64,000 nt of DNA from Chloroflexi bacterium HGW-Chloroflexi-6 (lineage in GTDB: Bacteria > Chloroflexota > Anaerolineae > Anaerolineales > Villigracilaceae), in assembly GCA_002840685.1 (NCBI GenBank), contig PHBU01000007.1, forward strand, positions 62,001 through 126,000, in the 5' to 3' direction. Below are positions 1-9,040 of the stretch, in pieces. The position numbers and the translations under genes were made by a program. The notes below the pieces were generated by a model. That model worked only from the letters and a program-made list of their open reading frames with translations, was not told the origin of the DNA and did not search any database. Position 1 is the first letter of the stretch; the number at the start of each line of letters is the position of its first letter.

Positions 1-1053
1 CAAAGAGTGTTTTTTCTCATCCAGGTATTTCAGCGTTACATCCCGAAATTCGACTTCGCCGCGCAGCACGGACGGTTTGAGCGCATCTGCCGGGGTTTCG
101 ATCTCCGGGTCGGTATCGAGTACTTCGAGCACACGCTTGGCCCCGGCAGATGCTTCACCGGCGGCATTGACCAGCCAGGTCAGTTGTTGGGCGGGCGTCG
201 CCAGCATCAGCACATAGGCATTGAAAGCTACCAATTCGCCCACGCTCAATTCGCCGCTTAAAACCATGCCGCCCCCGAACCACAGGATCAAAATGGTGCA
301 CATCGTCACCAGAAAGTCGGTGGTTGGCATAACTTTGGCCCAGGTGCCAATGACTTTAATGCGGGCGTTGAAATAACCGCGGTTGGTTTCATCGAAGCGG
401 CTGATCTCGTGATTTTCGCGGGCAAAAGCGCGCACCACCTGCACCCCGCTCACGTTTTCCTGCAAGCGCGCCGAAAGTTCGCCGAGCATGTTGTCAACCT
501 GAAAAAACAGGGTCGTGATACGGTTGCCAAAATCAAAAGTCATCCAAACCATCGGGAATATCGGGATGATGGCGATCAGGGTCAATTGCCAGTTGGCGCT
601 GAACATGATCGCCAGTGCCCCGAACAGCAGGAAAAGCAATTGAATAATTTCAACCACCGAGCCGCCGATAAAATTCTGCACAGCGCGGGTGTCTTCAATA
701 CAGCGCGAGATGATCTGACCGGTCTGGGCATGGTCGTGATACGAAAACGATAAATGCTGGATGTGGTCATAAAGCTTGTTGCGGATATCGTAGCCAATGT
801 GGCTGCCGATCCACTCTGAGATGAAGCGCTGGAAGCCAGACAGGGCGGCGGTCAACAGTCCCAGCCCGAGCAGGATCAGCGCCGAGCGGATGATAACCTC
901 CAAATTTGAAGGCGCAAGCCCATCGTCAATGACCTGGCGGATGACGCGCGGCACGTACAGGCTCAGGCCGGTCAACGCCAGAAGGTTGAGCATCGAAAGG
1001 GTCAGTTGCAGCAGGTAGGGTTTGAGGACAAAACGCAGGCGGAAGAGGGACAT
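1..1053 (-). CDS. ABC exporter half-transporter, N-terminal part (cut by window edge)
   Basis: About 351 codons are visible, starting at an ATG at 1053 (MSLFRLRFVLKPYLLQ) and running off the left edge. The translation is a type IV (exporter) ABC transmembrane domain: several hydrophobic helices, a stretch reading GQIISRCIEDTRAVQNFIGG typical of the intracellular coupling region, then the beginning of the nucleotide-binding domain (EFRDVTLKYLDEKKH). Walker A and later motifs lie outside the window. It follows the MarR gene on the same strand with a 57-base gap, so the pair is probably an autoregulated efflux operon. The substrate cannot be told. No good ribosome-binding site is visible before the ATG. 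Confidence 0.9.
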   Translation of the reverse strand, partial: MSLFRLRFVLKPYLLQLTLSMLNLLALTGLSLYVPRVIRQVIDDGLAPSNLEVIIRSALILLGLGLLTAALSGFQRFISEWIGSHIGYDIRNKLYDHIQHLSFSYHDHAQTGQIISRCIEDTRAVQNFIGGSVVEIIQLLFLLFGALAIMFSANWQLTLIAIIPIFPMVWMTFDFGNRITTLFFQVDNMLGELSARLQENVSGVQVVRAFARENHEISRFDETNRGYFNARIKVIGTWAKVMPTTDFLVTMCTILILWFGGGMVLSGELSVGELVAFNAYVLMLATPAQQLTWLVNAAGEASAGAKRVLEVLDTDPEIETPADALKPSVLRGEVEFRDVTLKYLDEKKHSL

Positions 1054-1110
1054 AGTTTTTTTTGGAATGCAGAATTTAGAATGCAGGATGAAGAATGGAA
1101 AGCGGGAAAT

Positions 1111-1539
1111 TTAATCCTTGAGCGTTTTTTGAAGAAGTTCGAGCGCGTCGAGCACCTGGGTGCGGGCCGGGGGATCAAGCTGAGTGAATTTGGTTTCGAG
1201 CCAGGTGTTGGTTTCGGCATAAATGCTGTTCATGACCCGCGCGCCTTCCTCGGTCAGGGATAGCTGAATGTGGCGGCGGTCGTTGGTGTCGGTCAGGCGT
1301 GTCACGAAGCCGCGGTTGACCAGCCCATCGACCGCCTTGCTAACCGCGGGACGGCTGGTGCGGCTGTCTTCGGCGATCGTGCTGACAGAATCGAATCCGC
1401 GCCGGATGCGCCTCAGCACCTGGAACTGTTCAACGGTCAAGTTGAACTGCTCCGCAGCGGTGCGGCGGATCTGGGCGCGAGCCTGAAACCAGGCCGGGGG
1501 CACAACTTCCCAAAATTTATCGATCAGGGGATTTGACAT
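1111..1539 (-). CDS. MarR-family transcriptional regulator
   Basis: The 142-residue product has the length and layout of MarR winged-helix repressors: an N-terminal dimerisation helix, a central helix-turn-helix (STIAEDSRTSRPAVSKAVDG, about residues 54-73), the wing with FVTRLTDTNDRRHIQLSLTE, and C-terminal helices. MarR proteins bind short palindromes as dimers and are released by small ligands or oxidants. It is first in a leftward pair with an ABC exporter. A promoter and a large inverted repeat cover its own start codon, so autorepression is very likely. The ligand is unknown. Confidence 0.92.
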   Translation of the reverse strand: MSNPLIDKFWEVVPPAWFQARAQIRRTAAEQFNLTVEQFQVLRRIRRGFDSVSTIAEDSRTSRPAVSKAVDGLVNRGFVTRLTDTNDRRHIQLSLTEEGARVMNSIYAETNTWLETKFTQLDPPARTQVLDALELLQKTLKD

Positions 1540-1600
1540 AGTTAATCCATAGAATAGTTATAGTTGTTAACTATTCTATGGATTAACTATAAAAAGTCAA
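1538..1600 (-). promoter_or_regulatory. MarR promoter inside a 23-bp perfect inverted repeat operator
   Basis: Two 23-base arms, 1538-1560 and 1568-1590, are exact reverse complements separated by 7 bases. Each arm itself contains TTAAC/GTTAA-type half sites, so four half sites may be present. On the minus strand a -35 TTGACT (1595-1600) and a -10 TAGAAT (1573-1578) are spaced 16 bp apart; the -10 lies inside the right arm, and the left arm reaches into the MarR start codon (1537-1539). A repressor bound here would block both polymerase and early elongation. Confidence 0.85.
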
Positions 1601-1687
1601 GGTGTCATAATACCGGTATTTCGGGTGACTGGAACAGATTGCGCCAACAACCGGCATGTGTTCAAACCAGCGCCAAGACAGGCCGAG

Positions 1688-3943
1688 TTAACCGCCCGTC
1701 ACCTCAAGAAAAGCCATGCTCAAGTTTTGTGAACTGCCGCCGACCATCAATTCAAACTTGCCTGGTTCGACCACTTTTTGCATCGATTCGCCCCAAAACT
1801 GGAGCTGTTCGCGACCCACTTCAAACATCACCGTGCGGGTTTCTCCTGGCTGGAGCGTGATGCGCTGAAAGCCTTTGAGCAGCTTCACCGGGCGGGTGAC
1901 ACGCTCACTTAAAACATCGTGGATGTAAAGCTGTACAACTTCGTCGCCGGAGCGGCTGCCGGTATTGGTCACGTCCACCGCAAGTGTGGTGCTTTGATCG
2001 GCGGTTATCTTGTCCGCGCTTAAGCGCAGGTTGTTGTAGGCAAACGTGGTGTAGCTCAGCCCATGCCCGAACGCGAAAAGCGGCTCTTTGTTGCTGAACA
2101 GGTATCCGCGCCGCGCTGAAGGTTTGCGGTAATAATAGGCCGGGATCTGCCCAACCGAGCGCGGGAAGGTGATCGGCAGCCTGCCGCCGGGGTTGACATC
2201 CCCAAACAGCACATCGGCCACCGCCGGGCCGGTTGCCTGGCCGAGATACCAGCCCTCCAGAATTGCCGCAACGTGTTCGGCGGCAAAGTTGATGCTGGCC
2301 GGGCGTCCGTTGATCAGCAGCAAGATGACCGGTTTGCCGGTGGCGGCGACCGCTTGCAGCAGTTCCTCCTGCCTGCCGGGCAGGTCGAGGCTGTCGCGGT
2401 CGCCCAGGTGCTGCTCCGACCAACCTTCGCGGCAAGTCTGTTCGTTGTCGCCCAGCACCAGCAGAACCGCGTCCGCTTTGGCAGCGGTCGCCACGGCTTC
2501 GGCGATCAGCATCGCATCCCGGGCCGGGTCCGGGACGATGACTTCATCCAGATCCCACAGTTCGCCGGCTGTGCCGGGGGATAGGGTCAGGCCGCAGCCT
2601 TCGGCGTACAGGATTTCGACAGCGTTTCCGGCCTTTTTGCGGATGCCGCTCAGCACAGACTCCCCGCAGCCGGGGTCGCCGCTGTAACCGCCGAGTCGCA
2701 GCGCGTCGGCATTTGGCCCGATGACCGCCAGCGAGCGTAAGTTGGATTTATCGAGCGGCAGGAGATTCCCTTCATTCTTGAGCAGAACGATCGATTTGTG
2801 CGCCGCTTCGAGCGCCAGGGCTTTGTGTTCGGCGCAATTCGTGACAGCCACGGCTTTTTCTTCATCGACAAACGGATTCTCGAACAACCCCAACTGGAAC
2901 TTGACTTGCAGCAGTTTTGCCACGGCTGCATCCAGCTCTGCTTCGGGGATGCGCCCGGCCCGAACGGCGTGCTCCAGCTGCCGGAAACAGCTCCCCAGTT
3001 CAACTTCCACACCGCTTTTGAAGGCTAATTCGGCGGCATCGGCCTCATCAACGGCGACGGCGTGCAGGCGGTACAGATCATCCACCCCCCAGCCATCCGA
3101 GACGACCAGACCTTCGAAGCCCCATTCGCCGCACAGCAGGTCGCGTAAAAGCCAGGGATTGCTGTGCGAAGGGATGCCGTTGATCTCATTATAGGATGCC
3201 ATCACCGAGCCGATCTTGCCTTCCCGCACCGCCGCTTCAAACGGCGCAAATAATTCGTCGCGCAGGGTACGCTCAGCGTAATTGGCCGGGGCGCAGTTCG
3301 TGCCGCCTTCGGGCTGCCCATGCGCTGAGAAATGCTTGGCGGTCGCCAGCACTTTATCGGCCGCGCCGTTGAAGCATTCCCCCTGCAGGCCGCGCACGGC
3401 CGCCACACCCAACCGCGAGATGAGATAAGGGTCCTCGCCGTAGGTTTCCTCGGTCCGTCCCCAGCGCGGATCGCGGGCCACATCCAGCACCGGTGAGAGA
3501 GCGTATTGTGCCCCACGCGCGCGCATCTCTTTTGCGACAACCTGAAAGACACGTTCGTGCAGGTCAGTATCCCAGGCGCTTGCCAGCCCGATCGCCTGTG
3601 GGAAGCTGGTTGCCTCGTGCGCCATGTAGCCATGCAGGCCCTCGCCAAAGACCAGCGCCGGGATCCCGAGCCGGGTCTCATTGCGCAGAAAGGTTTGGAC
3701 GGCATTTAGAAAAGCCGCCGTTTGGCGTGTTTTGCGTATGCGATGGCGTGAACTGATGACCCCGATCCCGTTTGAAAGATGCTGACGGGCCAGATCCATC
3801 GAAAAATTAACATCGGGGGTTTCCAGCCCAAAATCACAGACAAGCTGGGCACACTTTTCGACAAGCGTCATCTGCGCGAGCAGGTCTGCGATGCGGGCTG
3901 CGATGGGTTGCGATGGGTCACGATAAATCGAAACTGGGTTCAT
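1688..3943 (-). CDS. Glycoside hydrolase family 3 beta-glucosidase
   Basis: The 751-residue protein hydrolyses terminal beta-linked glucose or xylose from oligosaccharides by a retaining mechanism. It has the GH3 N-terminal barrel with the nucleophile region LVVSDGWGVDDL (Asp in SDGW), the KHFSAHGQPEGG motif, the GH3 C-terminal alpha/beta sandwich, and a C-terminal fibronectin-III-like domain (TNTGSRSGDEVVQLYI). I start it at the ATG at 3943 (MNPVSIYRD), preceded by AGGTAA; a longer reading frame upstream adds residues with no family counterpart. No signal peptide is seen, so it is probably cytoplasmic and acts on imported oligosaccharides. It diverges from the glucan phosphorylase gene. Confidence 0.93.
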   Translation of the reverse strand: MNPVSIYRDPSQPIAARIADLLAQMTLVEKCAQLVCDFGLETPDVNFSMDLARQHLSNGIGVISSRHRIRKTRQTAAFLNAVQTFLRNETRLGIPALVFGEGLHGYMAHEATSFPQAIGLASAWDTDLHERVFQVVAKEMRARGAQYALSPVLDVARDPRWGRTEETYGEDPYLISRLGVAAVRGLQGECFNGAADKVLATAKHFSAHGQPEGGTNCAPANYAERTLRDELFAPFEAAVREGKIGSVMASYNEINGIPSHSNPWLLRDLLCGEWGFEGLVVSDGWGVDDLYRLHAVAVDEADAAELAFKSGVEVELGSCFRQLEHAVRAGRIPEAELDAAVAKLLQVKFQLGLFENPFVDEEKAVAVTNCAEHKALALEAAHKSIVLLKNEGNLLPLDKSNLRSLAVIGPNADALRLGGYSGDPGCGESVLSGIRKKAGNAVEILYAEGCGLTLSPGTAGELWDLDEVIVPDPARDAMLIAEAVATAAKADAVLLVLGDNEQTCREGWSEQHLGDRDSLDLPGRQEELLQAVAATGKPVILLLINGRPASINFAAEHVAAILEGWYLGQATGPAVADVLFGDVNPGGRLPITFPRSVGQIPAYYYRKPSARRGYLFSNKEPLFAFGHGLSYTTFAYNNLRLSADKITADQSTTLAVDVTNTGSRSGDEVVQLYIHDVLSERVTRPVKLLKGFQRITLQPGETRTVMFEVGREQLQFWGESMQKVVEPGKFELMVGGSSQNLSMAFLEVTGG

Positions 3944-4192
3944 GGGGTTACCTTTCATGCAGATGAGTTGAACAGTGTAGTCATTTTTTGCTAAAACGGC
4001 ACTTTGAATCTTAAGGTTAAATCGCAGATCTGCCAAGTCTCCGGGCTGATTGTGCAGGTATTGTTGGGGAACAACCCCTGTTTTTGCCAAATTTTCGGTA
4101 CTTGGTTTATTTTTTTTATTAACTCAATTTAAACATTGATTTTTTAGCTCTCATGGTAAGATTATCGCGCTATTTTCAAGGAAGGAAATAAG

Positions 4193-6352
4193 ATGAAATT
4201 TCACTCAAAAATTCCCAACCATTTTGACTTGCCACGCCGCATCAGCCGGCTGAGCGAAATGGCCTATAACCTGTGGTGGGTCTGGAATCCTGTCGCCCAG
4301 CGTTTGTTCAATCGTATCGATAATGCGCTCTGGGAACGTGTCAATCACAACCCGATCCTGTTCCTGCGCCAGATCGAGCGCAGCGTGCTAAACGCTGCTG
4401 CCCAAGACACCAACTATCTCGACCTGTACGACCGGGTCTTCAAAGATTTTGACGCTTATCTTAATCTTGAAGACACCTGGTATGCCAGTGAGCATGCCAA
4501 ACAGGGCCCACAGGGCATCGCTTACTTCTCAATGGAGTTTGGCCTGCACGAAACCCTGCCGATTTATTCGGGTGGCCTGGGTGTGCTGGCTGGCGATCAT
4601 CTCAAAGAAGCCTCGGACCTCGGCCTGCCGCTGGTGGGCGTGGGCTTGCTCTACACCGAAGGCTATTTTTCCCAGCACATTACCGAAGACGGCTGGCAGG
4701 AAGCCATCAACAATCCGCTCGACTTTGATGCCCTGCCGCTCTCGCCGGTTTTGCACGAGGATGGGACTCCCCTGACCTTCAGCGTGGACTTTCCTGATGG
4801 GCCGGCCACGGCCCGCATCTGGGAAGTGCGCATCGGCCGGACTCCCCTTTACCTGCTCGACACCAATATCGATGCCAACCCGCCGATGACGCGCCAGCTG
4901 ACGACCCGCCTGTACTGGTCCGACATCAATTTGCGCATCATGCAAGAAATCCTGCTCGGCATTGGCGGCGTTCGCGCCCTGCGCGCGCTCGGTTTCAACC
5001 CGACTGTCTGGCACATGAACGAAGGCCACGCCGCTTTCCTGACCCTTGAGCGCGCCCGCGAACAGGTTTTGCAGGGACAGCCTTTCGAGACTGCCCTGGC
5101 CGAAACCCGCAAGAATAACATTTTTACCACGCATACACCTGTCCCGGCTGGCAACGATGAGTTCCCGCTCTGGCTGGTCGATAAATATCTGTCGTCTTTC
5201 TGGCCAGAACTGGGCCTGACTCGCGATCAGTTTGTAGACCTGGCCCGCCATCAGCAGAACTGGGGCGAAACCTTCAGTGTCGGCGTGATGGCTTTACGCC
5301 ATTCCGCCCTGCACAACGCCGTATCGGAATTGCACGGCCATGTTTCGCGTCGCATCTGGCATCCGCTTTGGCCCGACCGCAACGTGGAAGATGTGCCGAT
5401 CACGTATGTCACCAACGGCGTCCACACCGGCACCTGGATGGCGCGCCGCATCCGTGTCTTGTACGAAAAATATTTTGGCCCCAATTGGTACGAACAGATC
5501 GACGACCTCGAAATGTGGGAAAAGATGGATGCCATCCCCAACCAGGAATTGTGGGCGGTGCGCAACCATCTCAAACGCAAATTGACCTTCTACATGCAGG
5601 AGCGCGCCCGCTTGCGCTGGATCAAGACCGGTATTCATCCAATTCAGGTTATTGCGGGCGGCGCCATGCTTGACCCGTATGTTCTGACGATCGGTTTTGC
5701 GCGTCGTTTTGCAACTTACAAGCGCGCCGGTTTGGCCTTGAGCCAGTTTGATCGTTTGCTTGAAATGATCAATCGCCCCAACCGCCCGGTTCAGATCATC
5801 TTTGCCGGAAAGTCGCATCCTGCTGACGAGCCCGGCAAAGCCTTGATCCAGGAAGTTTACCGCAAGGTCAAAAAGGCCGAGAACGGCGGACGTATCGTTT
5901 TCCTTGAAGACTACGACATCAACCTGGCGCGTTATCTGGTGCAGGGCGTTGATGTTTGGATGAATACTCCGCGCCGTCCGAACGAAGCCAGCGGCACGTC
6001 TGGTATGAAATCAGCCATTAACGGCGGCATGAACTTTTCCGTGCTGGACGGCTGGTGGCGTGAAGCCTTTAATGGCGACAACGGCTGGGCGATCGGCCGC
6101 GATGCTGATTTGGATGAGCAAGTTCAGGATGGTGCTGACGCTGAAAGCCTGTACACCACACTCGAAAAAGAGATCATCCCGCTCTATTACGAGAATCGTG
6201 ATGCCAATGATGTCCCCGTCAAGTGGGTGGAGCGCTCCAAAGAATCAATGCGCACCATTACGCCCCAATTCAGCACCCGGCGCATGGTCAAGGAATATAC
6301 TGAGAAATTGTACATCTCGTGTATGCCACAGCCTGCCAAAAGCAAAAAGTAA
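4193..6352 (+). CDS. glgP: Alpha-glucan (glycogen/maltodextrin) phosphorylase, short type
   Basis: The 719-residue GT35 enzyme releases glucose 1-phosphate from alpha-1,4-glucans using pyridoxal phosphate. Visible motifs are MEFGLHETLPIYSGGLGVLA, the HMNEGHAAF region, FTTHTPVPAGNDEF, and the PLP-lysine region EASGTSGMKSAINGG near the C-terminus. The N-terminal FDLPRRISRLSEMAYNLWW block and the length mark the short bacterial and archaeal type (TIGR02094-like) rather than the E. coli MalP type. GGAAGGAAATAAG before the ATG gives a good ribosome-binding site. A strong GC hairpin follows the stop. With the divergent GH3 gene it suggests alpha- and beta-glucan use. Confidence 0.95.
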   Translation: MKFHSKIPNHFDLPRRISRLSEMAYNLWWVWNPVAQRLFNRIDNALWERVNHNPILFLRQIERSVLNAAAQDTNYLDLYDRVFKDFDAYLNLEDTWYASEHAKQGPQGIAYFSMEFGLHETLPIYSGGLGVLAGDHLKEASDLGLPLVGVGLLYTEGYFSQHITEDGWQEAINNPLDFDALPLSPVLHEDGTPLTFSVDFPDGPATARIWEVRIGRTPLYLLDTNIDANPPMTRQLTTRLYWSDINLRIMQEILLGIGGVRALRALGFNPTVWHMNEGHAAFLTLERAREQVLQGQPFETALAETRKNNIFTTHTPVPAGNDEFPLWLVDKYLSSFWPELGLTRDQFVDLARHQQNWGETFSVGVMALRHSALHNAVSELHGHVSRRIWHPLWPDRNVEDVPITYVTNGVHTGTWMARRIRVLYEKYFGPNWYEQIDDLEMWEKMDAIPNQELWAVRNHLKRKLTFYMQERARLRWIKTGIHPIQVIAGGAMLDPYVLTIGFARRFATYKRAGLALSQFDRLLEMINRPNRPVQIIFAGKSHPADEPGKALIQEVYRKVKKAENGGRIVFLEDYDINLARYLVQGVDVWMNTPRRPNEASGTSGMKSAINGGMNFSVLDGWWREAFNGDNGWAIGRDADLDEQVQDGADAESLYTTLEKEIIPLYYENRDANDVPVKWVERSKESMRTITPQFSTRRMVKEYTEKLYISCMPQPAKSKK

Positions 6353-6360
6353 GATCACTC

Positions 6361-6386
6361 CGGGGCGCAGACAAAACTGCGCCCCG
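6361..6386 (+). terminator. Hairpin after glgP
   Basis: The arms CGGGGCGCAG (6361-6370) and CTGCGCCCCG (6377-6386) are perfectly complementary around a 6-base loop, followed by only a weak T-rich stretch. It begins 8 bases after the phosphorylase stop and probably terminates or stabilises that transcript. Confidence 0.7.
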
Positions 6387-6411
6387 TTGATTTAACCAAG
6401 TAGGAGCAAGA

Positions 6412-6942
6412 ATGTTTGAAGTTTTCCTTTCACCTGCCGCCTGGCTCGCGGCATTATCCATCTTTGGCCTGCGTGTCGTCGATATGAGTCTCGACACCCT
6501 GCGGATGTTGTTCGTTGTGCGCGGGCGCAAAGCGACCGCCTGGGTTTTGGGCTTTTTTCAGTCTGTTGTCTTTGTGATTGCCATTACATCAGTTTTGAGC
6601 AACCTCGACAATCCTTTGAACGTTATCGGCTATGCAGCCGGCTTTGCCACCGGGAATGTGATTGGTATGTTAATCGAAGAAAAGCTGGCCATCGGCCACA
6701 TCCACCTGCGCATCATCAGCCCGAGTTTGGGTGTGGCGCTTTCGCAGGTTCTGCGCGAGGCCGGCTATGGCGTTACCGAAATATCAGCGCGCGGCAAGGA
6801 TGGCATGGTCAGCATGTTGAGTGTTTCGGTTTTGCGCAAGGATGTCAACCGGGTCCAAAAAATCGTTTATGAAAAAGACCCGGAAGCTTTCGTGACTTCT
6901 GAAGATGTGCGCCCGTTGCGGCGCGGCTTCTGGAGGGCATAG
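6412..6942 (+). CDS. UPF0316 membrane protein (DUF5698-DUF2179)
   Basis: The 176-residue protein has about three hydrophobic helices in its first 95 residues (DUF5698-like, including LRVVDMSLDTLRMLFVVRGR) and a soluble C-terminal DUF2179 domain (about 98-170) with the GYGVTEISARGKDG pattern found in YitT and UPF0316 proteins. The family's biochemical role is unknown. TAGGAGCAAG precedes the ATG. The rhodanese gene begins 7 bases after its stop, so the two are probably cotranscribed. Confidence 0.85.
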   Translation: MFEVFLSPAAWLAALSIFGLRVVDMSLDTLRMLFVVRGRKATAWVLGFFQSVVFVIAITSVLSNLDNPLNVIGYAAGFATGNVIGMLIEEKLAIGHIHLRIISPSLGVALSQVLREAGYGVTEISARGKDGMVSMLSVSVLRKDVNRVQKIVYEKDPEAFVTSEDVRPLRRGFWRA

Positions 6943-6949
6943 CGATCAT

Positions 6950-7306
6950 ATGAATCCTGAAGATTACCCCGAGATCAGCTCTCAAGAACTGGCCGAGAAA
7001 CTGCAAAACAATCCCCACTTTACCTTGCTGGATGTGCGCGAGTTATGGGAGTTGGATCATGCCCAGATCCGCCACCCGCGTGTGAGCGTATTACCGATGA
7101 GTCAAATGGCGCGCGAACGCGAAGAGGCTTTCCCGCAAGAATTGCGCGACCTTGAAGCCGATATTGTTGTTATGTGTCATCATGGTGTGCGTTCGATGCA
7201 AGTCACCCAATGGATGCGCAGCCTGGGCTGGAAGAATGTTTTCAGCCTGGCCGGTGGTATCGACGCTTATGCAACCCAAATTGACCCGTCTGCGGGCTTT
7301 TACTAA
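6950..7306 (+). CDS. Rhodanese-domain sulfurtransferase
   Basis: The 118-residue single-domain rhodanese has the N-terminal LLDVRELWELDHAQI motif and the active-site loop MCHHGVRSMQV, in which the catalytic Cys begins a CHHGVRS loop. The family moves sulfane sulfur via a Cys persulfide; the acceptor cannot be predicted. The ATG at 6950 (MNPEDYPEISSQEL) fits the family start better than a longer reading beginning 45 bases upstream, which overlaps the previous gene. It converges with a glycosyltransferase gene 27 bases away. Confidence 0.9.
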   Translation: MNPEDYPEISSQELAEKLQNNPHFTLLDVRELWELDHAQIRHPRVSVLPMSQMAREREEAFPQELRDLEADIVVMCHHGVRSMQVTQWMRSLGWKNVFSLAGGIDAYATQIDPSAGFY

Positions 7307-7333
7307 AGGTTATCATATTGAGGGGAATTGGAG

Positions 7334-8077
7334 TTATGCCCGGCCAGATTTGCCCAGGCGGCGCAGGTCGCGGTAATTCCAGCGCACCTGCCAGACACGC
7401 AAAGCGGCCTCTGCCTGGATCCGTAGCGACATTTTAGACTTGCCCCAGCGCCGGTCGGCGAAATAGATCGGCACCTGGGCGAACTGGTATCCCAGGCAGT
7501 AGGCCATGTAGGCCATCTCAACCAGGAAGATATATCCGCTTGACTGGATGCGCTCGAGCGGCATCCCGCGCAAAGTCTCGACCCGCCAGATGCGGTAGCC
7601 GGTAGTCACATCACGCAGTTGAAAGCCGAGGATCGTGCGCGCATAGAAATTGCCAAATGCTGAGAGCGCTTTGCGCCAGAAAGGCCAGCGCTCATCGACG
7701 CTTCCTCCGGCTACATAGCGCGAACCAAGGGCAACATCGGCCCCGGATTGCAGGGAGGCTGTCATTTCCACCAAGCGGGCCGGATCGTGCGAAAAATCTG
7801 CATCCATCTGGACGATCGCTTCGGCGCCTTCGTCGATAACCTGGCGAATTCCGTCTAGGTAGGCGGTGCGCAGTCCCAATTTCCCGGGCCGGTGCAACAC
7901 CTTGATCCGCCCTGGATGGTCGCCGGCCAGTTTATCGGCGATTTGACCTGTGCCATCGGGGCTGTTGTCATCAACCACGAGCAGGTGTAAATCGAGCGGA
8001 AGCGCAAATAAAGCGGAGACCAGCCCAGGCAGGTTCTCCGCTTCATTGTAAGTTGGCAAAATAATCGTCGTGCGCAA
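7334..8077 (-). CDS. GT2 polyprenol-phosphate (dolichol-P) mannosyltransferase-like enzyme
   Basis: The 247-residue GT-A glycosyltransferase resembles DPM1/Ppm1 enzymes, which transfer a hexose from a nucleotide sugar to polyprenyl phosphate on the inner membrane face. It begins TTIILPTYNEAENLPGLV and contains the nucleotide-binding DDNSPDGTGQIA, the metal site QMDADFSHDP, and the conserved VTTGYRIWR region. There is no C-terminal membrane domain, as in the catalytic-only class. It starts with TTG at 8077; the stop of the upstream response-regulator gene overlaps the AGGAG ribosome-binding site, so translation is probably coupled. Confidence 0.88.
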   Translation of the reverse strand: MRTTIILPTYNEAENLPGLVSALFALPLDLHLLVVDDNSPDGTGQIADKLAGDHPGRIKVLHRPGKLGLRTAYLDGIRQVIDEGAEAIVQMDADFSHDPARLVEMTASLQSGADVALGSRYVAGGSVDERWPFWRKALSAFGNFYARTILGFQLRDVTTGYRIWRVETLRGMPLERIQSSGYIFLVEMAYMAYCLGYQFAQVPIYFADRRWGKSKMSLRIQAEAALRVWQVRWNYRDLRRLGKSGRA

Positions 8078-8084
8078 GTAACTC

Positions 8085-8942
8085 CTATTTGCAAGAGGCC
8101 AGCAACGCCTTTTTCAAATCTTCTACGCCAGTGAACTGTTTTCCAGAAAGCGCCAATGTTCCGATATGCACAGCAAGCCGGTTTTTGCGCGACATAACCT
8201 GGTCGCGATCTTTGATCGGGTAGAAATAGTCAAGCGACTGTTCAAGCCGGGTGCGGACACGTTCTTCCATGACAGGCAGTGAGCCCGGGTCCAGGGCGAG
8301 CACGAAATCGGTTCCAGACAGGTGTCCGATAAAATCCTCGGTTACGCCGGTTTCGCGCATGGCGTTTTGGAGCATGAGGCTGACAGCTCGCATCACATCG
8401 TCGGAGGCTACAAACCCGTAGTGGTCGCGGAAAATTTCCAGATTGTCCAGCGAAACAACCATAAGGCCGCCATTGCGACCCGAAGAGATGTATTGTGAAA
8501 GTTTTTCATCCACCAGTTCACCTTCAGGCAGGCTGGTGACGGGGTTGGTTAATGTGTCTTGCTGGGTGCGGCGCAATGAATTTCGCACACGCAAACGCAG
8601 TTCTTGAACATCGAACGGCTTGGTGATGTAATCATCCGCACCCAATTCCAGTCCGTGCAGGCGGTCAGAGCGATCGCGTTTTTCGGTCAGGAAAATGATC
8701 GGGATTGCGTTTGTTTTTCGGTCTGAACGCAGGCGGCGGGCAACTTCGTAACCGTCGATATCTGGTAACCGAATATCGAGGATAATTAAGTCTGGCCGGG
8801 CGGTCAGGGCGGCGCGAACACCATCTTCTCCCCAGTTGACGGTAAAAACCTCGTAGCCTTGCACGCGAAAATATGCATTGAGCATATCGGCAACGTCGAG
8901 GTCATCTTCAACGATCAGGATCTTGGATTTTTCTTCTGCCAC
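8085..8942 (-). CDS. Response regulator with degenerate GGDEF domain
   Basis: The 285-residue protein has a receiver domain at about residues 8-122, with the phosphoacceptor Asp in LIILDIRLPDIDG, acidic DD near the start and Lys in DYITKPFD. A GGDEF-like domain covers about 130-275. The catalytic GG(D/E)EF loop is replaced by SGTDF (GHLSGTDFVLAL), so diguanylate cyclase activity is unlikely; it may bind GTP or c-di-GMP or act as a protein-interaction module. No histidine kinase is adjacent. Upstream lie V4R and roadblock genes on the same strand, separated by a hairpin; downstream is the GT2 gene. Confidence 0.88.
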   Translation of the reverse strand: MAEEKSKILIVEDDLDVADMLNAYFRVQGYEVFTVNWGEDGVRAALTARPDLIILDIRLPDIDGYEVARRLRSDRKTNAIPIIFLTEKRDRSDRLHGLELGADDYITKPFDVQELRLRVRNSLRRTQQDTLTNPVTSLPEGELVDEKLSQYISSGRNGGLMVVSLDNLEIFRDHYGFVASDDVMRAVSLMLQNAMRETGVTEDFIGHLSGTDFVLALDPGSLPVMEERVRTRLEQSLDYFYPIKDRDQVMSRKNRLAVHIGTLALSGKQFTGVEDLKKALLASCK

Positions 8943-8986
8943 AGCGGCCTCACCAAAGGCGATATCGAAAATAGGATTTTATAGAT

Positions 8987-9014
8987 AAAAATGGCTCAAG
9001 GATGGGCCATTTTT
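8987..9014 (-). terminator. Hairpin between V4R gene and response regulator
   Basis: Nine-base arms AAAAATGGC (8987-8995) and GCCATTTTT (9006-9014) form a stem with T-rich sequence on either strand. In the leftward direction it follows the V4R stop and could end or attenuate transcription before the response-regulator gene. Confidence 0.65.
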
Positions 9015-9040
9015 ATTGTGTTTAATTGGTTTTGTAAGCG

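Noticed and set aside
4529-5251. Long open frame (240 codons) antisense to glgP
   Set aside because: It mirrors the phosphorylase coding frame, has no domain and no ribosome-binding site; the sense gene is certain.
8085-8942. Active diguanylate cyclase
   Set aside because: The GGDEF loop is SGTDF, so only a degenerate role is claimed.
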